From Rhodobacteraceae bacterium HTCC2083 (GTDB taxonomy: Bacteria; Pseudomonadota; Alphaproteobacteria; Rhodobacterales; Rhodobacteraceae): a stretch of DNA of 64,000 nucleotides. Of the stretch, positions 43,098 through 52,657 are shown one piece after another. The notes beneath the pieces are model-generated. The model made no database searches. It was not told where the DNA came from and saw only the letters and a list, made by a program, of their open reading frames with translations. The stretch covers positions 1,694,679-1,758,678 of the forward strand of contig DS995276.1 in the NCBI GenBank assembly GCA_000156115.1, given 5' to 3'. Made by a program: the position numbers and the translations under genes. Within the stretch, counting starts at the first letter, position 1, and each line of letters begins with the position of its first letter.

Positions 43098-43820
43098 TTA
43101 GACGAAGAACTGAGCGCCGTTGGCGGAGATCGTGGAGCCGTTGATAAAACCCGAATCGTCGGATGCTAGGAAAGCGACGCATCGCGCGATTTCTTCTGGT
43201 TCACCAAGGCGGCCTGCCGGGATCTGGCTGACGATGCTGTCGCGGACTTTTTCAGGAACCGCCATAACCATTTCTGTTGCGATATAGCCCGGGCAGATTG
43301 CGTTGGCTGTGATGCCGGCGCGCGCGCCTTCTTGTGCGAGGGATTTCACTATGCCCAAGTCACCAGCTTTCGTTGCCGCGTAGTTCACTTGTGCGAACTG
43401 ACCTTTTTGACCGTTGATCGAGGAAATCACGATGACGCGGCCAAACTTGTTCTCGCGCATGGAGGGCCAGATTGGGTGAACCGTGTTGAACACACCTGTG
43501 AGGTTGGTGTCGATGACTTGGTTCCACATTTCTGGAGTCATTTTGTGGAAAGGGGCGTCTTTGGTGATGCCCGCGTTTGCCACCACAACTTCGATCGCGC
43601 CTAGGTCTGCTGTGACCTGTGCAATGCCCGCGGCACTTTCTTCATAGCTGGCGACGTTCCACTTGTAGGTCTTGATGCCTGTTTCAGCGGTGAAAGCTGC
43701 TGCGGCTTCATCGTTTCCGGCGTATGTGGCCGCGACTGCAAAGCCTTCTGCATGTAGCTTTTTCGAAATGGCCGCGCCGATGCCGCGTGATCCGCCTGTG
43801 ACGAGTGCAACTCTTCCCAT
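43098..43820 (-). CDS. phaB: Acetoacetyl-CoA reductase
   Basis: NADPH-dependent short-chain dehydrogenase of 240 residues converting acetoacetyl-CoA to (R)-3-hydroxybutyryl-CoA, a step toward polyhydroxybutyrate and the ethylmalonyl-CoA pathway. Seen are the N-terminal VTGGSRGIGAAISKKLH, VVVANAGITKD, IVISSINGQKGQFAQVNYAATKAG (catalytic Ser, Tyr, Lys) and a PhaB-like C-terminus. phaA lies 130 bases upstream on the same strand. Two inverted repeats lie between them. Confidence 0.95.
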   Translation of the reverse strand: MGRVALVTGGSRGIGAAISKKLHAEGFAVAATYAGNDEAAAAFTAETGIKTYKWNVASYEESAAGIAQVTADLGAIEVVVANAGITKDAPFHKMTPEMWNQVIDTNLTGVFNTVHPIWPSMRENKFGRVIVISSINGQKGQFAQVNYAATKAGDLGIVKSLAQEGARAGITANAICPGYIATEMVMAVPEKVRDSIVSQIPAGRLGEPEEIARCVAFLASDDSGFINGSTISANGAQFFV

Positions 43821-43845
43821 GATTTAGTCTCCGATTCATATTTGC

Positions 43846-43866
43846 GTTGGTAATCTTGTTACCAAC
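43846..43866. promoter_or_regulatory. Palindrome in the phaB leader
   Basis: GTTGGTAA-TCTTG-TTACCAAC is a perfect eight-base inverted repeat with a five-base loop, 26 bases ahead of the phaB start. It lacks a T tract and therefore looks more like an operator or mRNA hairpin than a terminator. Confidence 0.55.
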
Positions 43867-43914
43867 GACATTCAGTTTTAGCAATAATGTTTCGTGAAGG
43901 AGTGTGGGTGAGGG

Positions 43915-43942
43915 GTGAAGGGCACTGCGTTGCGCCCTTCAC
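43915..43942 (-). terminator. Hairpin just downstream of phaA
   Basis: Stem GTGAAGGGC/GCCCTTCAC (43915-43923 and 43934-43942) with a ten-base loop begins nine bases after the phaA stop. Without a T run it could partly attenuate read-through into phaB or stabilise phaA mRNA. Confidence 0.5.
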
Positions 43943-43950
43943 GTCCAAAT

Positions 43951-45126
43951 TTAAACGCGCTCGAGGCACATAGCGACGCCCATGCCGCCACCGATGCAAA
44001 GCGTTGCGAGACCTTTTTTCGCGTCGCGGCGCTTCATTTCGAACAGGAGCGTGTTGAGGATACGCGCGCCGGATGCGCCGATTGGGTGACCAATCGCGAT
44101 AGCACCGCCGTTGACATTAACGACTTCTGGGTTCCAGCCCATGTCTTTGTTTACCGCACATGCCTGCGCTGCAAACGCTTCGTTCGCTTCGACAAGGTCG
44201 AGATCTTCGGCCTTCCAACCCGCTTTTTCCAGCGCTTTGCGGGATGCGTGGATCGGGCCAACGCCCATGATGGATGGGTCCAAACCCGCAGTCGCGTAAG
44301 ATGCAATGCGTGCGAGTGGCTCGATGCCGCGCTTCTCTGCTTCATCAGCGCTCATCAAAAGTGCGCCAGCCGCGCCATCGTTCAAGCCAGATGCGTTTGC
44401 TGCAGTGACAGAGCCGTCTTTGGTAAAGGCAGGGCGCATCTTTGCCATAGCTTCTAGGTTTGCACCGTGACGGATGTATTCGTCTTGATCGACGATGATG
44501 TCGCCCTTTCGCGTCTTAACCACGAATGGAACGATCTCGTCAGCGAACTTGCCCGCTTTCTGAGCTGCTTCCGCTTTGTTTTGGGACGCGACGGCGAATG
44601 CATCCTGCATGTCACGGCTGATCTGCCATTGCTCAGCGACGTTTTCAGCGGTTTGACCCATGTGATAACCATTGAAGGCATCCCAAAGACCATCGCGGAT
44701 CATGCTATCGATGTACTTCATATCACCCATTTTGTGACCCGCGCGCAGATGCGCAACATGGGGGCTAAGGGACATGTTCTCTTGACCGCCTGCAGCGACA
44801 ATAGACGCATCTCCAAGCTGAATGTGTTGTGCGGCGAGTGCAACGGCACGAAGGCCGGAGCCGCAAACCTGGTTAATGGACCAAGCAGAAGATTCGATTG
44901 GTAGACCCGCGTTCACATGTGCTTGACGCGCAGGGTTCTGGCCTTGACCGGCTGTCAGAACCTGACCGAGGATTGTCTCAGATACGTCAGCGGCATCGAT
45001 GCCCGCGCGCTCGACAAGGCCTTTTAGCATTGTGGCACCAAGATCATGTGCAGGCGTGTTAGCGAAGGATCCCGTAAAGCTGCCAACGGCAGTACGGGCG
45101 GCGGATGCGATTACGATATTTGTCAT
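43951..45126 (-). CDS. phaA: Acetyl-CoA C-acetyltransferase
   Basis: Biosynthetic thiolase of 391 residues condensing two acetyl-CoA to acetoacetyl-CoA. The first catalytic Cys is in [19 protein letters not shown] (about residue 89). [34 protein letters not shown] and the second Cys in [15 protein letters not shown] follow. The length is normal. With phaB it supplies 3-hydroxybutyryl-CoA for PHB and for the pathway using the dehydrogenase at 14713. The two genes are co-directional. Confidence 0.97.
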   Translation of the reverse strand: MTNIVIASAARTAVGSFTGSFANTPAHDLGATMLKGLVERAGIDAADVSETILGQVLTAGQGQNPARQAHVNAGLPIESSAWSINQVCGSGLRAVALAAQHIQLGDASIVAAGGQENMSLSPHVAHLRAGHKMGDMKYIDSMIRDGLWDAFNGYHMGQTAENVAEQWQISRDMQDAFAVASQNKAEAAQKAGKFADEIVPFVVKTRKGDIIVDQDEYIRHGANLEAMAKMRPAFTKDGSVTAANASGLNDGAAGALLMSADEAEKRGIEPLARIASYATAGLDPSIMGVGPIHASRKALEKAGWKAEDLDLVEANEAFAAQACAVNKDMGWNPEVVNVNGGAIAIGHPIGASGARILNTLLFEMKRRDAKKGLATLCIGGGMGVAMCLERV

Positions 45127-45326
45127 TTGATCCCTTTGTGCTCAGACGTGATGAGACCAGCTTAGCATAAATCTCGCGCAACCCCATGTGGAGATGGTGC
45201 GGGATTCTGCTCAGGTCAGCATTCCGTGAGGTCAATAGCGTGAGCAAGCACTATCTGTAAACGGACAGGGTGTCTCAGTCAAATGTATCGGGACTGGGTT
45301 GCATGCGGTGCATGGCTCGCGCGAGA

Positions 45327-46163
45327 TCAGGCGCTGGCTTGCAAGCCGTTGTTCGCGTCGGCCCAAGGGGGGCGCACTGTGGGTGCACCGAAGTAATACC
45401 CTTGCAAGCAGTCGACCCCGTTCTGGGCTAGAAATTCCGCGTCCTGCACGTTCTCGACAAACTCTGCGACAGTGAACATGTTAAAATGCTTAGCAATCGA
45501 GACAAGCGCCTGCACAAGTACTTGGTTGTCTGGATCATTCGAAATGCCACGGATGAACTGGCCATCAATCTTGATCATATCAAAGTAGAAGTCGCGCAAA
45601 TACCTGAACGAGGTGTAGCCAGACCCAAAGTCATCAAGCGCAAAGCATACGCCGCGTTCTTGCAATTCTGCCATGAAGGAGATCACCAGCTCCGGCACAA
45701 GCATGGCGGATGTTTCGGTTATCTCCATGATCAAGCGTTCGCCCAATGTGGGGTCCGTGCGCAAATTACGTTCTAACACCTTTTTCCAGCGCCCGTAGCC
45801 GATGGAACCAGCAGACATGTTAATTGATAGGCGAAGCGTTGGATTTTTGCGCAGCGCGCGCATACCTTTTTCAAGGGCAAGGCAATCGATGATGCGTCCC
45901 ATTTCGGTTTCTTCAATAACGTTAATAAATTCGCGAGCAGGGATGATACGTCCGGTTTCATCCAACACGCGAATGAGACCTTCGTAAAACGCGACACCAC
46001 CCGTTGAAGCCATAACGGGCTGATAAGCCAGCATAACCTGCTTATGGTCCAATGCAGTGCGCACCATATCCAAAGTCGATCGATCACGCTGGCTCACCGC
46101 CGCTGAAAGTGGATCGTTATTGCTCTGAGGATCAATCCTGTTGCGTTTGCGCTCAGGCGCCAT
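45327..46163 (-). CDS. EAL-domain c-di-GMP phosphodiesterase
   Basis: A 278-residue stand-alone EAL protein, from the ATG at 46163 (GGAG site). The signature reads EGL rather than EAL (AFYEGLIRV). Other catalytic residues are present: Asn in LSINMSAGS, Glu in EITET, the DDFGSGYTS pair, Lys in MIKIDGQF, Glu in AEFVEN and Gln in LQGYYFG. Thus it is probably active in hydrolysing c-di-GMP. The protein is soluble with no visible sensor or GGDEF domain. Relevance to EPS regulation is inferred. Confidence 0.9.
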   Translation of the reverse strand: MAPERKRNRIDPQSNNDPLSAAVSQRDRSTLDMVRTALDHKQVMLAYQPVMASTGGVAFYEGLIRVLDETGRIIPAREFINVIEETEMGRIIDCLALEKGMRALRKNPTLRLSINMSAGSIGYGRWKKVLERNLRTDPTLGERLIMEITETSAMLVPELVISFMAELQERGVCFALDDFGSGYTSFRYLRDFYFDMIKIDGQFIRGISNDPDNQVLVQALVSIAKHFNMFTVAEFVENVQDAEFLAQNGVDCLQGYYFGAPTVRPPWADANNGLQASA

Positions 46164-46281
46164 GGCTGCTCTCCTTGGGTTTGACACTTGATAGGCTCGA
46201 ATCCATTTACAAGAGTTTAATATTCCCACTTTGTTCCGATTTGATTAGAACATTAGATGAATCAAGATCGAAGGTATGGTG

Positions 46282-46854
46282 ATGAGCGAAATTTGCGGCT
46301 GGGCGGGTTCAGAAAAAATTTACATTCAATACCATGACACAGATTGGGGTGTGCCTGAATATGACAGCCGCGCGCTTTGGGAGAAGCTGATCTTGGATGG
46401 GTTCCAAGCAGGTCTTAGCTGGATAACGATCCTCAAGAAGCGCGAGAATTTTCGCGAAGCGTTTGCAGGTTTCGATCCTAATATCTTAGCAGGTTGGGGA
46501 GACTCAGATATCGAGCGTTTACTGCAAAATCCTGGGATTATCCGCCATCGCGGCAAGATAGCCGCCACCATCAGCAACGCGCGCGTGTGGCAAAGCATCG
46601 AGCAAGAGCAAGGCTTTGATCGCTATCTTTGGGACTATGTCGGGGGCAGTCCGATCCAGAATGCGTGGACCACCTTGGCGGAGGTTCCAGCCTTTACGGA
46701 TCTGTCCACTCAGGTGTCTAAAGATCTTAAGAAACGTGGGTTTAAATTCTGTGGCCCTACAATCGTTTATGCCTTCATGCAGGCGGTTGGCATGATCAAT
46801 GACCATCTTGTGACGTGTCCACGGCACGCAGCCTGTAAAAAGCTGGCTCGCTAG
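46282..46854 (+). CDS. tag: DNA-3-methyladenine glycosylase I
   Basis: Repair glycosylase of about 190 residues excising 3-methyladenine. The start at 46282 (MSEICGWAGSEKIYIQYHDTDWGVPEYD) has an AAGG site at proper spacing; ATG 46276 is too close to it. The Zn/active region CGWA..YHDTEWG-like, the substrate-pocket LILDGFQAGLSWITILKKRENFREAFAGFD and the C-terminal GFKFCGPTIVYAFMQAVGMINDH with CPRH fit the Tag family. It is divergent from the EAL gene. Confidence 0.95.
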   Translation: MSEICGWAGSEKIYIQYHDTDWGVPEYDSRALWEKLILDGFQAGLSWITILKKRENFREAFAGFDPNILAGWGDSDIERLLQNPGIIRHRGKIAATISNARVWQSIEQEQGFDRYLWDYVGGSPIQNAWTTLAEVPAFTDLSTQVSKDLKKRGFKFCGPTIVYAFMQAVGMINDHLVTCPRHAACKKLAR

Positions 46855-47021
46855 CCCTTAGGGCTGTTGACTCGTCCATACCCCCTCTATATGCGCGCCT
46901 TCATTGGTGTTGGTGGCCCTCGTAAGGGGATGCCTGTCGGGATCGTTCTGCTTTTACTTCACGTGCAGGATTGTTCAAAGGACAGCACCTTTCAAAATTG
47001 AAACTTGAAAGGATCCAGATT

Positions 47022-47642
47022 GTGACCAAGCGTACATCTGCCAAATATAAAATTGACCGCCGTATGGGCGAAAACATCTGGGGTCGCCCGAAGTCCCCGG
47101 TGAATCGCCGTGAATATGGCCCCGGTCAGCACGGTCAGCGTCGTAAAGCCAAAGTATCCGACTTTGGTCTTCAGCTGCGTGCTAAGCAGAAATTGAAAGG
47201 CTACTACGGTGATTTGACCGAGAAGCAGTTCAAGAAGATCTTTAAAGAAGCGGATCGTGTTAAAGGCGATACGGGTGAGAACCTGATTGGTTTGCTCGAG
47301 CGCCGTCTCGACGCGGTTGTGTACCGTGCCAAGTTCGTTCCAACAATTTTCGCTGCTCGCCAGTTCGTGAACCACGGACACGTCCGTGTGAACGGTAAGA
47401 AAGTGAACATCGCATCCTACCGCGTCAAAGAAGGCGACGTTGTAGAGGTTCGCGATCGTTCCAAGCAGATGGCCGCGATCCTTGAAGCGGTTCAGCTTCC
47501 AGAGCGTGACGTGCCTGACTACATGGACGTTGATCACTCCAAGTTGACAGCGACATTCACACGCACACCTGGTCTATCTGATGTACCGTATCCGGTACTG
47601 ATGGAACCAAACCTCGTCATCGAATATTACGCACAGAACTAA
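47022..47642 (+). CDS. rpsD: 30S ribosomal protein S4
   Basis: Primary assembly protein of the small ribosomal subunit, 206 residues from a GTG start at 47022 (GAAAGGAT site). It reads [62 protein letters not shown] and ends with the S4 RNA-binding domain ([61 protein letters not shown]). It is stand-alone and closed by a terminator. Confidence 0.98.
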   Translation: MTKRTSAKYKIDRRMGENIWGRPKSPVNRREYGPGQHGQRRKAKVSDFGLQLRAKQKLKGYYGDLTEKQFKKIFKEADRVKGDTGENLIGLLERRLDAVVYRAKFVPTIFAARQFVNHGHVRVNGKKVNIASYRVKEGDVVEVRDRSKQMAAILEAVQLPERDVPDYMDVDHSKLTATFTRTPGLSDVPYPVLMEPNLVIEYYAQN

Positions 47643-47665
47643 GGTTCTCCGCGATAGAATTAGAG

Positions 47666-47691
47666 AGGCCCGCACATGTTGCGGGCCTTTT
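47666..47691 (+). terminator. Rho-independent terminator of rpsD
   Basis: Stem AGGCCCGCA/TGCGGGCCT (47666-47674 and 47680-47688) with loop CATGT is followed by TTTGCG. It starts 24 bases after the stop. Confidence 0.88.
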
Positions 47692-47699
47692 GCGTTTGG

Positions 47700-48022
47700 G
47701 GGGTGTTTTGGATGCGGCTTTGCATATGGGCTGCCGCAATCATTGTCAGAGTCTCTTTTTGATGTCCGCTTCTCTAATTGGGTGTTTGGGTCAAGCTCAT
47801 TTTCCTTCTTTCTTTCGGGTCATTGTCACTCATCCGGGTCACGCTTCTCTTCGCAGTCTGGTTGATGCCGTGTTGGCACCGCTGCACGCATATGTCGGAT
47901 CGGACGCGGAGAGCCTTGCTTTGAGACGCGCTTCAAGATGCGCAGCAGACATTTTCGGCTTCTTCCACGAACCTCGTCCGGTGAGGGACGACCCCGTCAG
48001 GATTGGGGCCCGGCTGTTCAGA
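47700..48022 (-). ncRNA. Structured non-coding 3' tail of the IS110 element (candidate bridge RNA region)
   Basis: About 320 bases with no supported gene separate the transposase stop from the rpsD terminator. Near the transposase end are two adjacent hairpins, CCCC/GGGG (47992-47995 and 48005-48008) and CGTCC/GGACG (47975-47979 and 47986-47990). IS110-family elements encode a bridge RNA in a non-coding end. For the IS1111 subgroup it is downstream of the transposase, consistent with the long 3' tail here and a short (about 100-base) 5' leader. The exact RNA ends are not determinable. Confidence 0.45.
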
Positions 48023-49057
48023 TCATGCCATGCCTCCTACGTTCTCCTGACGGAATTCGGTGCCATCCGTCCACATCCTGTGGAGCAAGACGGCGAGTTT
48101 GCGGGCGACGGCAACAACAGCGCGACGACGCCCTTTGGTGCGCACCAGACGCATGCCCCATGACTTGATCTGGGACCCCGCCATCGTACGCATAAGCAAA
48201 GCGTTGGCTGCAGCGTACAAAGTTGCGCGTACATCTCGATCCCCAGCTTTCGATATGCGGCCAGGATTGTCATGTTCACCAGACTGGTAGCGTCGCGGTG
48301 TCAGACCAAAATGCGCACCAACAGTCCGTGACCGTTTGAAGCGCGTCGGATCATCGACAGCCGCTTTGAAGGTGAGAGATGCAATTGGTCCGACGCCTGG
48401 CACCGTCATCATCCGCATGCAAACCTCATCTTGGCTGGCGGCGCGTTTGACCCTGCGATCTAGCTCCAAAAAGTGTTCGTACAGGGCGACGCGTGCATCC
48501 AACAGCGGCACCAAAGCATGGACCAAAACCTCGTCCATCTCGATCAACGGTCGCACGACACCGTCGAAGCTGCCGTGCTTCACGGTCATTGGGAGGCGAA
48601 TACCAAAAACCTTCAACAGCCCACGAACCTCATTGGCAAGATCCATCGTCTTCTTCAGAAGCGCTTTGCGGGTGCTCAGCAAGGCACGGACGCCATGCGC
48701 TTCGCGGCTCTTCATGTGAACAGGGCTGAACCAGCCGGTGCGTAGGACTTGAGCAATGCCGCGTGCGTCATTCTTGTCTGTCTTGTTGCGCATTGCTGAA
48801 AGCGCGGCATTGACCTGACGCACCTCCATACAAACGACGTCAAACCCTACTTTGGTCAGGCCAAAGAACAGATGCTGACTCATCGTACCAGCCTCAAAAC
48901 CAACCCGTTCAATCGGATAGGGAAATGCGCGAAGGCATTCAGCGATGTCGCTGACCTCACAAGGCAGCTCTCGTTCAAGCAGCACGTTTCCCTTGCCATC
49001 AACAATGCAAAGCGCACAGGATCGCAGCGATACGTCTATTCCGGCAAAATATTCCAT
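48023..49057 (-). CDS. IS110-family transposase
   Basis: DEDD recombinase of 344 residues moving the element by a circular intermediate. RuvC-like catalytic residues are D8 in FAGIDVSL, Glu in GFEAGTMSQ, and the KTDKNDARG pair. The C-terminal Transposase_20 domain (MTVPGVGPIASLTFKAAVDDPTRFKRSRTVGAHFGLTPRRYQSG) is followed by a conserved Ser region. It is apparently intact, unlike the other IS remnants here. Insert ends and terminal repeats cannot be fixed from one copy. Confidence 0.95.
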   Translation of the reverse strand: MEYFAGIDVSLRSCALCIVDGKGNVLLERELPCEVSDIAECLRAFPYPIERVGFEAGTMSQHLFFGLTKVGFDVVCMEVRQVNAALSAMRNKTDKNDARGIAQVLRTGWFSPVHMKSREAHGVRALLSTRKALLKKTMDLANEVRGLLKVFGIRLPMTVKHGSFDGVVRPLIEMDEVLVHALVPLLDARVALYEHFLELDRRVKRAASQDEVCMRMMTVPGVGPIASLTFKAAVDDPTRFKRSRTVGAHFGLTPRRYQSGEHDNPGRISKAGDRDVRATLYAAANALLMRTMAGSQIKSWGMRLVRTKGRRRAVVAVARKLAVLLHRMWTDGTEFRQENVGGMA

Positions 49058-49173
49058 CTTCTATCTCCCTTGTTCACAGATATCCTGTGATCCTATCGGG
49101 AGCTCGACCTCAGAATAGAGGGTAGCCCAATTACGCATGCTCTGAGGACTTTTTGACCGTTTCGAAGCCTAAA

Positions 49174-49608
49174 TTATTGCTTCGAAATTCGAAATGGAAG
49201 TTCTAATATCCCAAGATACCTTAACAGGTTAACAGTGAGGTACGGCTTAAACATAATGGTCTCACCGTCTTCTATACCGTCTAGCGAAAATGAATGTGTC
49301 TTTCCCCAGTCCATACATCCTACCAATATGCATGCATCGCTAGGTATCTGTATTTCAACTGATTTCCCATTCTTAATGCTACTGCAGTGGTTTTCATCGA
49401 CGACGAGCTTCAGCGATCTGAATATGGCGAAGAACCCAGATTTGCGCACTACATTTGTTTTCCGCATAGAACTTGCCTCGCATGAATTATTTTCGCCATC
49501 TTTCCTTATGGCATCAAGGTATCTACTGACTTGATCACGGTCAACAAGGGCTCGAAACGGACATACGTGCGTATATCTACTCTGTAAGAAATTGCTGTGT
49601 CTGGCCAT
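49174..49608 (-). CDS. Hypothetical protein of atypical composition
   Basis: A 144-residue frame from ATG 49608 to TAA at 49174 reads MARHSNFLQSRYTHVCPF..., VVRKSGFFAIFRSLKLVVDENHCSSIKNGKSVEIQIPSDACILVGCMDWGKTHSFSLDGIEDGETIMFKPYLTVNLLRYLGI. The second half resembles a recurring beta-rich pattern (variable domain with KNGxSVEIxIP and DWGKSxSFSL, then GExIxFK). Codon use (AGA, ATA, GTA) is richer in A and T than in neighbouring genes, suggesting recent acquisition, perhaps with the adjacent IS110. A later ATG near 49468 is an alternative start. Function unknown. Confidence 0.6.
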   Translation of the reverse strand: MARHSNFLQSRYTHVCPFRALVDRDQVSRYLDAIRKDGENNSCEASSMRKTNVVRKSGFFAIFRSLKLVVDENHCSSIKNGKSVEIQIPSDACILVGCMDWGKTHSFSLDGIEDGETIMFKPYLTVNLLRYLGILELPFRISKQ

Positions 49609-49692
49609 CCTAGCAATTGGAGTGAGCACAGCCACCTTTCCCGCTAGCCTTCCCGTCGCTGCAAAGATAAAACGCCCATAAGGAGACCGCTT

Positions 49693-50778
49693 ATGAGCAA
49701 GATCAAACCCCGCGCAGGCATTATGGATATCCCGCTCTATCAGGGCGGCGCTGCGCTTGTGGAGGGGGTGAGCAATGTGGTTAAGCTGTCCTCTAATGAG
49801 AACCCGTTTGGACCGTCCCCCACGGCTGTGAAAGCTTATGAGGCGGGTGCACGCTCTTTGCACCGCTATCCGTCTGCGGATCATGCCGAATTGCGCAATG
49901 CGATTGCCGAGGCCCATGATCTGGATGCAGAGCGGATCATTTGTGGTGCCGGTTCTGACGAGATCATCGCGTTTCTGTGCCAGTGCTATTGCGGCAAAGG
50001 TGACGAGGTCATCCACACAGAGCATGGTTTTGCGATGTACGCGATTTCTGCGCGTGCGGCGGGCGCAAAGCCTGTAGAGGTGAAAGAACAAAGTCGTGTC
50101 ACGGATGTGGATGCAATTCTTGAGTCTTGCACGAAGAAGACCAAGCTGGTGTTCATTGCAAACCCAAATAATCCGACGAGCACTATGATTGCGCTCTCCG
50201 AGCTTGAGCGTTTGGCTGCGGGTATCCCTGAGCAAGCGATCCTCGTTCTGGATGGCGCTTATGCGGAATATGTTGAAGGCTATGATGGTGGCGCGGCATT
50301 GGTTGAGGCACGTGAAAATGTTGTTATGACGCGGACGTTCTCTAAGATTTATGGACTTGGTGCACTGCGTGTCGGCTGGGGCTATGCCCCGAAAGCGATC
50401 ATTGATGTGCTGAACCGCGTGCGTGGGCCGTTTAACGTAAATGATGCAGCTTTGCGCGCGGCTTTGGCCGCCGTGCAGGATCAAGCCTATGTGGCGCAAT
50501 GCCGTGAAGCGAATGCGAAATGGCGCGACTGGCTGGCACATGCGTTGGCCGCACACGGGGTCCCGTCTGATGTGAGCCTCGCGAACTTCATACTTGCGCG
50601 ATTTAGCAGTGAGGAAGAGGCGGACGCCTGTGACACATACTTGCAACGTCAGGGTCTGATTGTGCGTCGTGTTAAGGGCTATAAACTGCCAAATGCATTG
50701 CGCATAACGGTTGGGGATGAAGCCTCGTGTCGCCAAGTGGCTCACGCGGTGGGTCAGTTTAAGGGCGGTGCTCGATGA
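49693..50778 (+). CDS. hisC: Histidinol-phosphate / aromatic aminotransferase
   Basis: PLP-dependent class I/II aminotransferase of 361 residues. The HisC family is shown by [45 protein letters not shown] and the PLP-Lys motif [20 protein letters not shown]. The operon with a prephenate/arogenate dehydrogenase (four-base overlap) suggests it may transaminate phenylpyruvate/prephenate-type substrates as well as, or rather than, histidinol phosphate. It starts 85 bases from the divergent hypothetical gene at 49608. Confidence 0.93.
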   Translation: MSKIKPRAGIMDIPLYQGGAALVEGVSNVVKLSSNENPFGPSPTAVKAYEAGARSLHRYPSADHAELRNAIAEAHDLDAERIICGAGSDEIIAFLCQCYCGKGDEVIHTEHGFAMYAISARAAGAKPVEVKEQSRVTDVDAILESCTKKTKLVFIANPNNPTSTMIALSELERLAAGIPEQAILVLDGAYAEYVEGYDGGAALVEARENVVMTRTFSKIYGLGALRVGWGYAPKAIIDVLNRVRGPFNVNDAALRAALAAVQDQAYVAQCREANAKWRDWLAHALAAHGVPSDVSLANFILARFSSEEEADACDTYLQRQGLIVRRVKGYKLPNALRITVGDEASCRQVAHAVGQFKGGAR

Positions 50779-51689
50779 GCCAGCTATATGATCGTGTTGC
50801 GTTGATCGGGCTTGGCTTGATTGCGTCTTCTTTGTTTTGGGCGATGAAACGTGATGGTTTAGCAGGCGAAGTCGTTGGCTATGCGCGCTCAAGCGAGACG
50901 CGGGCGACGGCGCGTGAGATTGGTCTGTGCGATCGTATTTATGACACCGCCGTAGAGGCTGTTGAGGGTGCGGATTTGGTTGTGCTCTGTGTGCCTGTTG
51001 GCGCAATGGATAGTGTGGCGCGTGAGATCGCGCCAGCTTTGAAGCAGGGCGCGACTGTCACGGACGTTGGGTCGGTGAAGCGCGCTATCGTCGATGCCGT
51101 CGCGCCACATATTCCCGAAGGCGTTCATTTTGTCCCTTCGCATCCGCTTGCAGGGACGGAGCATTCTGGCCCGCGTTCCGGCTTCGCGGAGCTTTTTGAA
51201 GATCGTTGGTTTCTAATTGTTCCTGTTGAGGGAAGCGACGCAAACGCCGTTGATCGTATTGAGACGCTTTGGCAAGCTATGGGATCCAAGACTGCGCGTA
51301 TGGATGCGGATCATCATGATCTGGTATTGGCCGTGACCTCCCACGCGCCACATTTGATCGCTTACACAATGGTCGGTGTTGCGGATGACCTCAGCCGCGT
51401 GACGGATAGCGAAGTCATCAACTATTCGGCGGCGGGTTTTCGCGACTTTACCCGCATCGCAGCGTCCGATCCTACCATGTGGCGCGATGTGTTTTTAAAC
51501 AACAAAGACGCGACGTTGGAAATTTTGGGGCGCTTCACGGAAGAGCTCTTTGCATTGCAACGCGCAATCCGCACGGAGGATGGCGATATGTTGCATGACT
51601 ATTTCACCCGCACGCGCGCGATCCGGCGCGGAATTGTTGAGGCTGGGCAAGATACAGATGCCCCGAATTTTGGACGATCGAAGTCATGA
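50775..51689 (+). CDS. tyrA: Prephenate/arogenate dehydrogenase family protein
   Basis: NAD(P)-dependent enzyme of 304 residues in tyrosine synthesis. The N-terminal dinucleotide fold [20 protein letters not shown], the [16 protein letters not shown] strand and the catalytic-region [23 protein letters not shown] (with His) match Tyr[19 protein letters not shown] is in the helical C-terminal domain. It overlaps hisC and the extensin gene by four bases each. No ACT or chorismate mutase domain is present. Confidence 0.94.
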   Translation: MSQLYDRVALIGLGLIASSLFWAMKRDGLAGEVVGYARSSETRATAREIGLCDRIYDTAVEAVEGADLVVLCVPVGAMDSVAREIAPALKQGATVTDVGSVKRAIVDAVAPHIPEGVHFVPSHPLAGTEHSGPRSGFAELFEDRWFLIVPVEGSDANAVDRIETLWQAMGSKTARMDADHHDLVLAVTSHAPHLIAYTMVGVADDLSRVTDSEVINYSAAGFRDFTRIAASDPTMWRDVFLNNKDATLEILGRFTEELFALQRAIRTEDGDMLHDYFTRTRAIRRGIVEAGQDTDAPNFGRSKS

Positions 51690-52564
51690 AGCGATCGATT
51701 GCTGTGCTGTTTGTCGGGTGTTTGGCTCTGCCTGCGGCCGCGACTGCACCCGATGCAACGATGCGTCCTTTGGCGCGGGGTGAATTGGCCAATCCTGTTT
51801 TGATGCGGCCTAAATTGCGCCCTTCTGCGAAAGCATTGGAGGCTGTGAAAGCAGCGCTCCCGCATCGGCCTAAGCTGCGCCCAGTGTCCGAACAGGAAGA
51901 GGCGATGGGGCGTGACGCGCAGATTATTTTGGCCTCTGCGGCGATGGGTTTGCCGAATTCTTTGTATCCCGTGACGCGGCCCAAGGGTTTGGCGGAAAAG
52001 GTTATGGGAGAGCGCAGCAAAGCCAAGCGCGCCCGCGCGAAGGGGGCTGTGTGTGGTGATCCTTCCATTCAAGGGGATGTGGTTGGTGCTGTGCCCGGTC
52101 GTTTTCGCGGCTGCGGTGTGAAGAATGCTGTGAAAGTGCGATCCGTGTCGGGTGTGGTTTTGAGCCAATCCTCGATCATGGATTGCGAGACTGCAAAGGC
52201 CTTGAAAAAGTGGGTTGAAAAGGGTGTTAAGCCTGCGCTGGGCAATCGTGGTGGCGGTGTGAAGTCCTTGCGGGTCGCCGCGCATTACGCGTGCCGCACG
52301 CGCAACAACAAAAAGAATGCGAAGATTTCAGAGCACGGTAAGGGCCGCGCGATTGATGTGTCCGGGATCAAGCTAAAGAATGATGAAGTGATTACCGTGC
52401 TGAAGGGATGGCGCTCTGCGAAGAATGGGCCAGCTTTGAAGCGGATGCATAAGGCGGCTTGTGGCCCGTTTGGCACGGTTTTGGGACCAAATGCGGATCG
52501 CTACCATCAGGATCATTTCCATTTTGACACGGCGCGTCATCGCTCTGGAAGTTATTGTCGATAA
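51686..52564 (+). CDS. Extensin-like C-terminal domain protein
   Basis: A 292-residue secreted protein with an N-terminal signal ([21 protein letters not shown]). The C-terminal extensin-like domain (about 145-290) has CGVKNAVKVRSVSGVVLSQSSIMDCETAKALKKWVEKGVKPA, SEHGKGRAIDVSG and DRYHQDHFHFD, with conserved Cys and His. The fold is related to peptidoglycan peptidases, and the His residues of SEHGKGRAIDV and HFHFD could bind metal. Exact activity is unproven. It is coupled to tyrA. Confidence 0.9.
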   Translation: MKRSIAVLFVGCLALPAAATAPDATMRPLARGELANPVLMRPKLRPSAKALEAVKAALPHRPKLRPVSEQEEAMGRDAQIILASAAMGLPNSLYPVTRPKGLAEKVMGERSKAKRARAKGAVCGDPSIQGDVVGAVPGRFRGCGVKNAVKVRSVSGVVLSQSSIMDCETAKALKKWVEKGVKPALGNRGGGVKSLRVAAHYACRTRNNKKNAKISEHGKGRAIDVSGIKLKNDEVITVLKGWRSAKNGPALKRMHKAACGPFGTVLGPNADRYHQDHFHFDTARHRSGSYCR

Positions 52565-52657
52565 GTCTTGTTTCGAATTGGCTTTGCCAATCCGAAAGGC
52601 AAGGGGGACTAGTAACCCAGCCCCCCAAGATATTTTGGAAATAGGAAGAGCAGAGCG

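Noticed and set aside
47690-48163. 157-codon open frame downstream of rpsD on the plus strand
   Set aside because: It begins inside or at the rpsD terminator tail, crosses the IS110 boundary and runs antisense into the transposase. No ribosome site or domain was found.
49174-51006. 610-codon minus-strand frame opposite hisC
   Set aside because: Most of it is the shadow of hisC and tyrA. Only its last 144 codons, from 49608, look like a real gene.
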